DNA of 64,000 nt from Symsagittifera roscoffensis. Taxonomy: Eukaryota > Xenacoelomorpha > Acoela > Convolutidae. Numbering within the stretch: the first letter of the stretch is position 1; the number at the start of each line of letters is the position of its first letter. The position numbers and the translations under genes are program-made. The stretch covers positions 10,005,206 through 10,069,205 of the forward strand of contig NC_087069.1 in assembly GCF_963678635.1 (NCBI RefSeq), in the 5' to 3' direction. The notes under the pieces were generated by a model that worked only from the letters and a program-made list of their open reading frames with translations, did not search any database and was not told the DNA's origin. Positions 10,520 to 22,069 of this stretch are shown here, piece after piece.

Positions 10520-11295
10520 TTTGTTACCCAATGAAGCTACCCATAGCTCTCTGGATTTGTTTGAAAAATAACCTCTTATGATTTTCTCAGGCTTTCCTAC
10601 AGACGTTCTCATGAAGACTTTCTCATCATATCTGAAGATGCTGCCAAGCAATACAAGCTGCAAATACTCGAAGCGAACCTATATGTTAGAAAAATGACTG
10701 TGACCGACCCATGTGCTTTCTGCCATTGAATCAACTTTGCTCAAAACTCCTGCGAACTACCCATATCAAGAAGAAATTACAAAAACATTTCTTGCAACAG
10801 CTGGTCAGCGCAGCTGGTAACAGCAAGATTTTTTTGCTCGTGAACCGGTGAGACAAATTATAATAGCATTGAACACAAATAATGCATTTCTAGGAACAAA
10901 CCAAACGAATCCTTTTCATTATCAAAAGTTTGGATTAGAGCAAGTTACCTTGAGACGAAACGGCTTACAATTAGCAAGTACACCAATCAGTACACAAGAT
11001 CATAAACGTCTCTTCTTCAACACACTATCAGCGCTAGGTTTGTTGCACTGCGGGCTGGGAATCACTCTGGATAACTACCAACAGCACTTTTTTATGTGTT
11101 TTGATCTCACAGCAGGCAGCTCATGACTTCTTGCATCCAGAACTTACTAACTGCTCAGTTTCACTCGATCTTAAATTCTCAAACGCTTTGACAGCAAACC
11201 TGGAAATTTTTGTTTGGGGTATACGCTCATCCAATGTATTTATTACCTCCGACCGCAAAGTTACAAAGAACGTCCTTCCAATTTCGACCGTCTAA
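10509..11295 (+). pseudogene. Major capsid protein (double jelly roll, F54H12.2-like) remnant with large internal deletion
   Basis: ATG 10509 overlaps the penton stop and gives a short N-terminus with a SSLDLFEK segment, typical of the family start. The sequence then jumps to the C-terminal half: YKLQILEANLYVRK near 10660, FLATAGQRSW near 10800, and the 10848-11126 frame (NPFHYQKFGLEQVTL, then FFMCFDLTAG). The end is in the 11101-11295 frame (SVSLDLKFSNALTANLEIFVW). Several frame changes are needed, and roughly the first jelly roll is missing. No capsid can be made from this copy. Confidence 0.72.
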
Positions 11296-11297
11296 AA

Positions 11298-11744
11298 ATG
11301 GATGAAATCCAGTTGCAGGATCTCAATCAGAACTGTAAACATCTAAAATATAAGTTTCTTGGAGTATTTGCAGCGGACAATTTTCCACCTCACATCCCGA
11401 ACAATATCTTTATGATTGTGAACACTTCAAAATCAGATTCTCCGGGGACACATTGGATTGTGATTTGCAACAGAAGAAATGTTTTATATTTTGCTGATCC
11501 TCTCGGTCTTCCTCTTTGGCAGTACACCAATCTGTATAAACGATTGAACGAGAATTTTCATCAGTTGATTGAATTAATAACAAACTTTCCCATGCAAGAC
11601 TCAAACTCTACCATGTGCGGTTCTTTTTGCTTTTATATTGCACATTTGATTTATGATAAAAACTTTTATGGTGATGCTTCTGATTTTGCTTACATAAATG
11701 ATCATGTTTTGAAACGTTTCCTAACTCACATGCTTACCCATTAA
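11298..11744 (+). CDS. Adenovirus-type maturation cysteine protease (Ulp1/adenain fold)
   Basis: ATG 11298 gives a 148-residue protein. The catalytic His is in GTHWIVI, the Asp in FADPLG, and the Cys in STMCGSFC, preceded by the Gln-containing segment of the oxyanion hole (PMQDSNSTMC). Spacing and order match the Polinton/adenovirus protease family, which cleaves capsid precursor proteins during maturation. The frame upstream to 11214 is open but lacks family similarity, so the internal ATG is preferred. This is the only major gene in the element without a visible break. Confidence 0.85.
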   Translation: MDEIQLQDLNQNCKHLKYKFLGVFAADNFPPHIPNNIFMIVNTSKSDSPGTHWIVICNRRNVLYFADPLGLPLWQYTNLYKRLNENFHQLIELITNFPMQDSNSTMCGSFCFYIAHLIYDKNFYGDASDFAYINDHVLKRFLTHMLTH

Positions 11745-12084
11745 CTACCTATTTAATATGGCTGTTTTGTACACTTTTCAATTTCACTTTAAACACTTCA
11801 TTTTTTAGTAATTTTTAGTAATTGGATTTTTACCCTTTGTTAACTGAATAGCAGTAATCCGAGAAGTTTGATTACTATAAAAATATACAAAATCGATCTA
11901 TGGGGAATATCACCATACCAGCCTCCTTTCAGTACAATTTGCCTCCTGTTGCCTCCTTTCAGTACAATTTCCGGACGGGTTTCGAAACGCCGCCTTTCGG
12001 CTGAGAGTCGAGCGCCATGCGTTTTCCTCTACTCGGACCCCAAGAAATTTTGTTCCACTTCAATTTTATAGTAACAAATTAGGT
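11745..12084. other. Region after the Maverick with a short exact direct repeat
   Basis: No gene is seen. The 20-mer starting GCCTCCTTTCAGTACAATTT occurs at 11,921-11,940 and again at 11,951-11,970, a 30-bp period. The Maverick terminal repeat may lie here but was not recognised. Confidence 0.5.
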
Positions 12085-12648
12085 ACAAGTCTTAGAAGTG
12101 GCTGTAGCAAACTTAATGGGCACTTTTGGCTTTCATCAGTGTTCTCGTTTTTCAAGATCTTAACCCACTTCAACTAATAGCTCTTTCAACCTTTCTATAA
12201 AATCAAAGCTTTTATCATAGATTTCAGACGTTTTTTCAGTCTCCTGTAGACACGGAAAATGTAAATGTCGAAATTTTCAAGCCAATTTCATTATTTTAGA
12301 GTTTTCAGTGTTCCATAATTTTTCTTTGTTTTTTACCTTCATTTGGCTTAAAGAAGTTTTTCATTCTTATTTCGGTCAAATTGATCATTAATTTTTGCCT
12401 AAATAGAGGTGGCGGCCGCCGCAATTGACGAATTTTCCTTTCTTCGAGATTCAGCAATAAAACATGCATTTTTGAAGGAAATCGTTCACCGCAGCCAACA
12501 GTTAAGCTACGCTGCCAAAATCTGGTGCTTTCCTATATACCATTTAGTTTAGTTGCATTAGGTTCAACTGATTTCATATAATAGGTATATAACGTCATTT
12601 TACATGTAAACAAGCCAATACCCCCAAACTTTCGAAGGGAAAACATGC
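12085..12648. repeat. SINE-like dispersed repeat, copy 1
   Basis: About 560 bp is clearly similar, in the same orientation, to 34,846-35,423. Shared blocks include the sequence around ATGGCGGCCGCC-like core (12,410-12,420), AAACATGCATTTTTGAAGGA (12,461-12,480) and AAACAAGCCAATAC near the end. It contains a tRNA-like segment on the minus strand. Confidence 0.75.
12440..12517 (-). other. tRNA-like (pol III promoter-like) segment in SINE-like repeat
   Basis: On the minus strand the sequence begins GGCAGCGTAGCTTAACTG, resembling a tRNA acceptor strand and A-box. A short hairpin follows, and about 55 bases on is TTGCTGAATCTCG, which matches a B-box with one base missing. The second copy (35,203-35,281) has a better A-box (TAGCTCAGCTGT). 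A functional tRNA is not expected. Confidence 0.45.
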
Positions 12649-12720
12649 ACCGACCAAACCTTAATTCCATTCCCGTTTCCACAACGTTCAGTGGGAATAC
12701 TCAATAATATACCGAAGTTT

Positions 12721-12915
12721 TACATGAGGACTCTTAGATAGAAAATTATACATGGTGACAATTAGAATTATTACATAATGACCATTAGGTATAAAATTAT
12801 ACATGGTGACAATTAGGATTATTACATGGTGACCATTGCTGATCATTTAATACATGGTGACCATTATAATTTATACCTAATGGTCATCCATGTATGACAA
12901 CCCCCCCCCCCCCCC
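12721..12915. repeat. Short tandem and inverted repeats plus poly-C run
   Basis: The motif ATACATGGTGACAATTAG and its relative ATACATGGTGACCATT recur about four times between 12,740 and 12,870. TGACCATTAGGTATAAA (12,779 onward) is repeated in reverse complement at about 12,870-12,885. A run of 15 C follows at 12,901-12,915. Confidence 0.8.
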
Positions 12916-15900
12916 GATCCTAACGCACAATATGCATACTACTATCCTACATCCTAATTCTATTTTTTTATCTAAGCATTTAACTTAATTTTGTTTGAAA
13001 TCGATTTCATCAAGGCTTTCTTTAGATCATTTAAAATTCTACCCCACCCCCTAATCCAAAATGTCTAATAGTCTCAAACGTTGATTCACTCTCGAACCTT
13101 GACAAACGGCACATGACAAACTGAATTGTTTCTCGAAAATTTGCCTTTAAATTGAGGCTAAATGGTGAAGAACTGTTCACTTGAATCCCATCCTTCCTTT
13201 GAATCCCATCTCCTTAGTGACCTAGAACTAGTATGCACTAAATTAACATCTAACAATCTACTTGTTTTCTTATTATACCTGAAACTTGTGGGTTGATTTA
13301 CTGTTCTTCAACCCTCAATCTCATATCAATCCCCATTTACATAATTCTAAGATTAATTAAATGTGAAAAAAAACATTCGTTTGAGAGCAGTAATTATTCT
13401 TTTGAGTCAACATACTTTCTCCCAACGCCTTTTGCCACGACAACAAGACCCAATGATTAGGGCATCCTAATAAAAAGAGTATAAGCTAACTATTCAGGAA
13501 ATGAAATCTAACACTTGGATTTAGCATCAATCGTCCTAACACTTAAGACTTACGAAACAAACAAGCCCTAGTTATACCCAAACTTTTAATTCAAGATACT
13601 AGATAAGACCTTGTTGTAACACAGCACAAAGAACGCATAGGCTAAATCAAATCAAAAAACCCAGCGAAAAATAAGACTAAAGACTAAATTTCCAAACTGA
13701 CACGCATTATTAAAACCCGATTTTCCAGAGAACAAAACAAAACTTCTGAATCCAAATTGAGACTTAAAGGAAAAATGGAAAGCCTCCAAGACCTATTAAA
13801 CGATAAAAACTAAAAGACTCAACTCACAAGAGATTTAAAAGACGACACAATGAAATACCAAGGCATCCGCTTACCTTGTAAAAATGACCAAGGTCCTGAG
13901 ATCCCTTCAATTCGCCCTCACGCAATCAGTGTTTGATTTCTTGGAGACACAAGTGCTGCTTTTTCAAAAAGCAGAAAATCAAGCACGAATGATTAAATTC
14001 CATAGAGAGTATTTCACAGAAAACAAACCATTCGACCAAGCGCATCAACATAGAACAAAACAACCTAAAAGCCAATATAAGAAAAAAGAAGGAATGGAAA
14101 GTAAGTTAACTCGTTTTCAAATCTACCCAGGAACAAAATCTGCTTGCAAATAATGGAATACACTCTGATATGCTAGTTGAATATAGAAACCGTTTTTATA
14201 TGGAAACAGGAAAACTCATAATTCCCGAATACGCCACAAATCGAAACAGAGACGATGAAAAATCTTAAATACCAATTACACTACTAAAAAATAACGGACA
14301 AACTGGTGGACATTTTCTTTCAGAAAAAATGGCAGGACACGCTCAAATAATTTGTCTTTTTTGAACCACACATTTTATGGTGCAATTCATTATGACATAG
14401 ACCTAGACATGAAACTTGATTACATATAAAAGAATATTCAAAAAATTTCCACTATCAGATTTTGAAACACTCTTTCGAAATTTGAATTAGAAAAAATACA
14501 GATACTACAGTAACTAGCATGAACAGTATTAAAATTCTTTATGCAGGATACCTAATCCCAGGAAATTGCTCAAACTTCATTGATTACGAAGTAAACATTC
14601 TCTTGCATCACACTTGCACTGAGAAAATCCGCCTTTCTATATCTTTGCAGACAAACGATTTTATCAACAAATACTCATTTTTTAGGAAATGAAAATCATT
14701 TTGCCGATATGTTATCAAGATGAACATATTTTAGAATACCGCGGTTCCATGTGGATCAGATTAGCGTCACATTGTAATACAGCTCAATCCCGACTAAGAT
14801 AAAAGTTATCTCTCACACCCAAATATACCCAAATTGATCAAACAATCTGTAACAAAAAGTAAGCTCGAAATTATTAGATACCTCATTACCGACCTATAAT
14901 CTATAGAAATATTTTATAAATCCAACATGCAACATCATAAACGAACATAACAATTTACACAATGTATGGACTATAAATAATCATATACTCAATGCTTAAC
15001 TCTATTGCATTTATAACTTTCATTTACTAAAAGAACGTACAAAACATGGGCAATCCATATCCAAGTCGAGCGACAAGCCAGCGTAGCAATAATATTATCC
15101 CAAAAAATTTTCAGACTTTGTTTTACCTCAAAAATAAAGTTTTTTTTTCAGACTCACAAATTGAGGAATAGAAAACAAATTGTTGACAAAAGCAAACACA
15201 TAGGATAAAAAAGACACCACCTACACCAAGAGCAACAATTTGTCAAATCATAATTATTTACAAAAAACAGTCCTAGAAATAAACTATGGAACAAAATTCT
15301 CGTTAGCAACAGAGTCCCATCAAATAATTGATCTGCAACGCAGCCTCATCTCACATATTGCATATCAGCCAAAAATCATTGACGAAATATATGAACAAAG
15401 ACTAGAACAATCTCTCAGAGACCATTACCGTTTTCATATGTTGGTTTTATCCCACGATGAGCCGCAGTTATGCATCTCTCTATAGCTTACTCTCGTATCC
15501 TTCCAACTTCCAGCGAAAAACTCTGCCGTTTCCATTCTTCTCTTTTATCAGTTTTTAGTCCCAGTTTTGAATTTGTGACCCAAATCATCTCACATGCACT
15601 CCAATAGTTCTATGATCCCAAATCCTATGAATGACGATCAATTAATCCATGTTCTCCACAAATTCACACGCATCCTCATGAACTGAAAATGCCCCACTAA
15701 CCCGCTTTGATACCTAATCAAACGACCTTCATCATCACTAATCTTCCGTATTAATCAATTTAGACACACTAAAACTCCCGAAATCAAGCAGATATACGCT
15801 ATATGGAAAACTCACCTTATGATACAGACCCAGCAGTTAAATCACAAAAAGAACCAAAACGTTTTTCATCAAAACGTTGAAATTTCAACCTCAGCCCTAT

Positions 15901-16600
15901 TAAAAAGCTTGACCTCGTTCTTCCACAGTCAGTACAAAGAACTAAAGCTTTCAAATCCTATTTCATCAGTATTGATAATTTTAACCTCATCTGCAACTTC
16001 TTTGTCCCAAAAAAACGCTATATAAGTTATGCTGTTGAAAATCAAAACTAACTCATGTGCCAGTCGGTCATATCCTGAAAATTTATCTTGTTTTTGGGGT
16101 GGAAGGGTATTTTTGAAAAGTTTGTGTTGCCCATAACATGCTCGAGTTTATCGCGACAACTGAAATTGAAAGTCAGAAAATTAGAAGAACCGAGTTCATA
16201 TTTACGGGAAGGTGGACGGAAATTCAATTTACAACCGCATTTTAAAAACAAATGAGCACTTGGAGTAGAACTGACTTGTTTCTTATAGAAAAAATTGAGA
16301 GTGGATACGTGAGTGCTACTACTGGAGCAAGGAGCACCTTGACTGGGACGTTCGATCAGTCAAGCGACCCAATGGTTCACATCGATAAAACTGCTTGATT
16401 TTAAATTAATTAGTTCTTCAAATTTCTAAAGTTACATTAGATTGATATTATATTACCTGATTGACTCCAGAGTCGCTGTCAGTATGTGAGTATTGAATTT
16501 TATTGCTAGAGTGTATTATAAAGAGTTATAATGAGATAAGGCGGGTTTTTGGTTGACCCATTTAAAATGGATCAAAAGTCTTTTGTTCAATAAAAATTAA
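12916..16600. other. Low-complexity-poor, gene-poor stretch; possible remains of a retroelement
   Basis: Only short open frames occur (13,884-14,153; 15,240-15,485; 15,819-16,025). Around 14,160-14,350 a decayed frame with VEYRNRFYMETGKLI, then GQTGGHFL faintly resembles the N-terminal zinc-binding part of a BEL/Pao or gypsy integrase. This is too weak to call a gene. No RNA gene was recognised. Confidence 0.35.
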
Positions 16601-16963
16601 TGCTATTTTCTTGAGTTTCCAACCCTGTTTTAACCGCGTTTGCAAGTTTTAGGTATTTAGAGACCTAGCATGTGGAGCGTGCTTGTTTCTAGAGTGTGTG
16701 TGGGGGGTACTTTGTTAGTAGCCCTTAATCGGTAACACACTCTCGATATCCCATGTTTTAAGCAAACCGAATTGGCTCCAAAAGAGTGAGGTACCCAAAC
16801 ACAAGAGATAGTGTTCCTGACCCTTGAGCCACAGATTAAAGAGCCTTGTTCTCATAAACTCATATAAGACTTAAGAGAACGACTGTGTTTTACGGCGCTC
16901 CTGGATGTTTTTACGACATCCTGAATACGGAATAGAACCCACTTGGCACAGCTCCGGGCTACA

Positions 16964-17958
16964 TGCCTTTTCTAGAGTACCTGTGGTAGGTTCAGCTGGA
17001 ACGTGTCCAACTTCTGGTCGAACCTTGATAGCTTTTTAGGAAAAACTTTCATTGATGCGCTTTCGAACACGAGGCATAGATAACCGAGTTAAGGGAGCCA
17101 CAAGAAAAACAAAAAACCGTTAAAAGACCGGAAAACGAAACAAAAATTACGAAAGGATTAGAATTCAAAAGAAAAACTATAAAAAATGGACAAGGACTGA
17201 AATTCAGATTGCATGGATCGGACATTCATTTTAATTTATACTGTTTTACATTTTACAATAGGACCGATCGTTTTGATAAAAGTAGCAGTATTTAACAGGT
17301 GCCTGAAAGAGGATAATTTTCAGATAGACATGGAACTTCATATAACAACAGGGAGGCTTCACTGTGGAAGGTGACCAGGTGGATAGTGAAGGAGTTCAAG
17401 GGAACCTAAAACCCAAGAATCAACAAAGGCTATCAAAGTGGAACCACAAAAAAGTGACCACCAGAGAGTGGCAACCAAAGTAGACCCTCAGTGTAATGCG
17501 AGTGTCATTTGAATATCGTTAAAAGCTTGCTTATAGTATTTGCGATAAGTATAAAAGTGACTAGCCGGCACTATCCTCACTTTTGAATTGAGCAAACGTT
17601 TTCACTTGAGCAGAGCTTGGAAACAGGTTTTCTCTTGAGTGGTTCTGCACCTATCGCGCATAAGGGGTTCTTTACTTAAATGGGGGCTACTAATCCTTGA
17701 GGTTAGACAAGAGGGGTTGGTTATGATGAAGGTTGTTGTTGGGAATTGTTGAAAGAGAGTCCTATTACTGTATTTTAATAATCGGCATCATTGATTTGTT
17801 TTTTTTTTTATATTCACCGAAGTCAGTAATGACCGGAATCAAGATAAAAAACCAGAGCAAAAAAGCAAAATATTAAAAAGCGAACTCAAGAAACGAAGAG
17901 ATAGGCTTGTTGGATCGGATGGGGGGAACGGAAATATTTTTCCTTTAACACAGACCAC
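16964..17958. repeat. Duplicated block A, copy 1 (LTR-like, contains TATA box)
   Basis: About 995 bp is almost identical to 18,805-19,797 (I count only a few substitutions and one small length change in a T-run). It includes a TATAAAAG box at 17,550-17,557 (19,391-19,398 in the other copy), so it may derive from an LTR or other promoter-bearing repeat. No coding gene is seen. Confidence 0.88.
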
Positions 17959-18402
17959 AAAAGTAACAACTAAAAAATCCACAACACCAGTGGAAATAAC
18001 GCGTGACAACCAGGTGCTAGACAAGTTTTTGTAAATGGTAGGTTCAATCTGCGAGGTAGGTTATCTTACGATAGCCTAAGTTTAATGAACACAAATATTT
18101 AGCTTACCGGTTGGTTTTCTTGTCAGCTCAGAAATCAAATCAAGTTTCGATAAAGATGCAAAAGTGTTTCCTGTCCTCTTTGCAAATTGCAGATGCACTG
18201 GTAAAAACGGTTTGATGTAGATACGCTGGTAAAACATAGAAGATCACGATACAAAAATCGACCTGTTTCTAAAATAAACTTTATGACACCACGGCGAAGT
18301 TGCATCCTAGCAGAAATCTACTGTTTGGAAAATAAAATTATACAAGAAAAACCAGTTGAAGCGAAATCACTGTTATGGTGGTGTGTCTCGACGAAGTTTG
18401 TG
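17959..18402. other. 444-bp segment present only in the first duplication unit
   Basis: This sequence lies between blocks A and B in the first unit and is absent from the second unit, where block A' joins block B' directly at 19,797. No gene is seen. Confidence 0.75.
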
Positions 18403-18805
18403 ACGGCTATTGCGAGCAAAAAAAAAGTGTAGCTTCCTAAAGTGTCCACAATTTTTGGTTCTCTTCAAATTTTCTTTAAGTGTTTGAATGCACACTCAAC
18501 AATCATTCAACAATAGTTTGTGTTTGTTTCCAGCACCGCAAATTTCTTTTTTGCATGGAACATTTAACTTTGAAGCGTCCAATTAAAAGACTTCAAAGAT
18601 TTTCTCAGACAAATTGCGTCTTGACGAAACTTTGAACGTCTACCACAAGCAAAAAAAACGTGTAGCTTCCTAAAGTGTTTTGATTTTCATTGTTTTTTTT
18701 CTGATTGTTTTTGAATTTTCAAAAGTGAGCAATTTGTCATTCGAAATCAGTGGAGTGAAAGCTCGGCCACATGGTTGGACTGGTCGGCTACAAGCTCCTT
18801 TCTCT
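18403..18805. repeat. Duplicated block B, copy 1
   Basis: About 403 bp is identical or nearly so to 19,797-20,199. It is followed directly by block A copy 2 at 18,805, defining a tandem duplication. Confidence 0.88.
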
Positions 18806-19797
18806 GCCTTTTCTAGAGTACCTGTGGTAGGTTCAGCTGGAACGTGTCCAACTTCTGGTCGAACCTTGATAGCTTTTTAGGAAAAACTTTCATTGATGCG
18901 CTTTCGAACACGAGGCATAGATAACCGAGTTAAGGGAGCCACAAGAAAAACAAAAAACCGTTAAAAGACCGGAAAACGAAACAAAAATTACGAAAGGATT
19001 AGAATTCAAAAGAAAAACTATAAAAAATGGACAAGGACTGAAATTCAGATTGCATGGATCGGACATTCATTTTAATTTATACTGTTTTACATTTTACAAT
19101 AGGACCGATCGTTTTGATAAAAGTAGCAGTATTTAACAGGTGCCTGAAAGAGGATAATTTTCAGATAGACATGGAACTTCATATAACAACAGGGAGGCTT
19201 CACTGTGGAAGGTGACCAGGTGGATAGTGAAGGAGTTCAAGGGAACCGAAAACCCAAGAATCAACAAAGGCTATCAAAGTGGAACCACAAAAAAGTGACC
19301 ACCAGAGAGTGGCAACCAAAGTAGACCCTCAGTGTAATGCGAGTGTCATTTGAATATCGTTAAAAGCTTGCTTATAGTATTTGCGATAAGTATAAAAGTG
19401 ACTAGCCGGCACTATCCCCACTTTTGAATTGAGCAAACGTTTTCACTTGAGCAGAGCTTGGAAGCAGGTTTTCTCTTGAGTGGTTCTGCACCTATCGCGC
19501 ATAAGGGGTTCTTTACTTAAGTGGGGGCTACTAATCCTTGAGGTTAGACAAGAGGGGTTGGTTATGATGAAGGTTGTTGTTGGGAATTGTTGAAAGAGAG
19601 TCCTATTACTGTATTTTAATAATCGGCATCATTGATTTGTTTTTTTTTATATTCACCGAAGTCAGTAATGACCGGAATCAAGATAAAAAACCAGAGCAAA
19701 AAAGCAAAATATTAAAAAGCGAACTCAAGAAACGAAGAGATAGGCTTGTTGGATCGGATGGGGGGAACGGAAATATTTTTCCTTTAACACAGACCAC
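18805..19797. repeat. Duplicated block A, copy 2
   Basis: This is the second copy of 16,964-17,958. It ends at CAGACCAC and joins block B copy 2 without the 444-bp spacer found in the first unit. Confidence 0.88.
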
Positions 19798-20199
19798 GGC
19801 TATTGCGAGCAAAAAAAAAGTGTAGCTTCCTAAAGTGTCCACAATTTTTGGTTCTCTTCAAATTTTCTTTAAGTGTTTGAATGCACACTCAACAATCATT
19901 CAACAATAGTTTGTGTTTGTTTCCAGCACCGCAAATTTCTTTTTTGCATGGAACATTTAACTTTGAAGCGTCCAATTAAAAGACTTCAAAGATTTTCTCA
20001 GACAAATTGCGTCTTGACGAAACTTTGAACGTCTACCACAAGCAAAAAAAACGTGTAGCTTCCTAAAGTGTTTTGATTTTCATTGTTTTTTTTCTGATTG
20101 TTTTTGAATTTTCAAAAGTGAGCAATTTGTCATTCGAAATCAGTGGAGTGAAAGCTCGGCCACATGGTTGGACTGGTCGGCTACAAGCTCCTTTCTCTG
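19797..20199. repeat. Duplicated block B, copy 2
   Basis: This is the second copy of 18,403-18,805. It continues into sequence that itself has older tandem relatives downstream. Confidence 0.88.
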
Positions 20200-21925
20200 T
20201 TTATGTATGCCCTTGCTAAATCTAGCGACATCTTTAAGAACAGAAGTTGAACAGTGCGTTTTATTTCTTATTTTTAATTTGACGGTTGCCAAAAAACTGA
20301 TTATTGATGCAAATTCTTTGGAATCGCCAAATCGGTTCAATCGCATTGGTATTGATATGGCTTATTTGAATGAAATATTGGAAACGAGAAAGGAGCGAAC
20401 AAGTACAAAATGAGTGGAAAATCTTGCAACTCGTCCAAGTGTACATTGAGATGGAATATGATGGACGCCACAAGGCTTTCGGTTTTCAGTTTTCAAAAAC
20501 TGATCTCAATCAATCTTTTAAAACATTATTGCCCTGGTGTTTATTTTACACATTTTTGAAAACGACGAACGTGAAGACAACACGCTCTTTGATGAACCTA
20601 TGTTGCTTTGTAGTAAAGCAGATTTGGAGTTAAGTCAATGAAAAAATTTCATTGAAGTTTGTTTACGGAAGAGACAAAACAACAGAGTACGAATCAAGTT
20701 GATCACTAACTTCACCAATTATAGGGTATTGCTTGAATAAGTATCCATTGCATGACCCCGATTCAGTGATTTCGAAACACTTTGGAAGAATACTCAATTT
20801 AGTTGTTTGAATGCACACTCAACAATCATTGAACAATAGTTTGTGTTTGTTTCCAGCACCGCAATTTTTTTGCAGGGAACAATTAACTTTGAAACGTCCA
20901 ATCAATAGATTTCAAAGATTTTCTTAAAAAATTGCGTCTTGACGAAATTTTGAACGTCTACCACAAGCAAAAAAAACGTGTAGCTTAAAGTGTTTTGATT
21001 TTCTTTGTTTTGTTTTCTGATTGTCTTTGAATTTTTAAAAGTGAGCAATTTGTGCTTTGAAATCAGTGGAATTAAAGCGCGGTCACATGTTTGGACTGGT
21101 CGGTAACAAGCTCATTTCTCCTCGTATGTATGCCTTTGCTAGTTCTAGCGACTTCGTTGAGAACACAACTTAGACAGTGCGTTTGTTTTCTTGTTTTTGG
21201 TTTGACGGCTGCAAAAAACTGACAATTGAAGCAAATTCTTTGGAATCACATAACCGTTTCGAAATTAACACATTTAACGCATTGACGCTGATATTGCTAA
21301 TTTAGTCTAAACGTACATCGAGATTGAATTTGATGGATGCCCCAGGCTTTCAATTTTCAATTTTCGATCTCAATCAGTTTAACGAAAAAATGGATGAGAT
21401 CTTTATTAATTATATTGCCGTTGTGATTATATTACAAATATTTGAAGCCGACGAACATGAAAACAACGCATTCTTTGATGAAGCTATTTTGCTTTGTACT
21501 AAAGCAGATAAGAAAACTTTTCCGAGTAATTTCAATGAAAAAAGATATCGTTGAAGTTTGTCTACAGGAGAGACAAAACAACAGAATGCGAATCAAGTTG
21601 ATCACTAACATCACCATCTATGGGGCATTACCTAAATAAGTACCCATTGGATGACCCCAGTTCGGTGATTTCGAACTACTTTGGAAAAATACTCAATTTA
21701 AGTGTTTGAATGATCACTCAACAACGAGTCAACTATAGTTTGTATTTGTTCCCAGCACCTGGAATTTTTTTGCATGGAACCTTTAACTTTGAAGCATCCA
21801 ATCAAAAGCTTTTCAAAACTTTTCTTACAGAACTGCGTTGTGACCCAAAACAATTCTGTAGAGTTTCGATGGATAATTTACCAATGATGGAAGATGGATG
21901 TAGAAGAGAAAAACATTTATATTAA
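19875..21925. repeat. Older, diverged tandem repeats (about 0.9-kb unit)
   Basis: The segment from GTGTTTGAATGCACACTCAA at about 19,875 recurs diverged at about 20,808 and, partly, at 21,702 (GTGTTTGAATGATCACTCAA). Shared landmarks include TTTCCAGCACC, the ACTTTGAA(A/G)CGTCCAATCA block, the GGTTGGACTGGTCGG-like block and, at the unit end, similar short frames (20,370-20,633 and 21,324-21,554, with FQFS, DLNQ and FFDEAILLCTKAD). The frames may be remains of a repeated gene, but no family is recognised. Confidence 0.7.
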
Positions 21926-22069
21926 GAAAATTATTGATTGTAAATTAACTCCATGATGGTGTAAATGAATATCAGAAGGAAAAAATTGTGTCTGAAAAAT
22001 ATATACCTTTTACTTTGCAGGAAAACTTCAATTCAGGAAGCTTTTCTACATCAGTTTGAAGCGACTGAC

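Larger units (their letters stand above)
1..11760. mobile_element. Degenerate Maverick/Polinton element (left end outside window)
   Basis: This span holds the hallmark Polinton gene set: protein-primed DNA polymerase (minus strand, cut by the window edge), packaging ATPase, retroviral-type integrase, penton-like protein, major capsid protein and adenovirus-type cysteine protease, with several small conserved companions. Most genes contain in-frame stops, frameshifts or deletions, so the copy is a relic. The right terminal inverted repeat was not identified and the left end lies outside the window, so the right border given here is only the last recognisable gene plus a few bases. Confidence 0.88.

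Noticed and set aside
14160-14350. BEL/Pao integrase remnant
   Set aside because: The resemblance is limited to a few residues with stops around; kept only as a remark on the stretch.
16893-16925. ACGGCGCTCCTGGATGTTTTTAC as a second copy of the element B primer-binding region
   Set aside because: It shares GGCGCTCCTGG and ATGTTTTTA with 55,980-56,003 but in a different order and without LTR context, so it may be chance.
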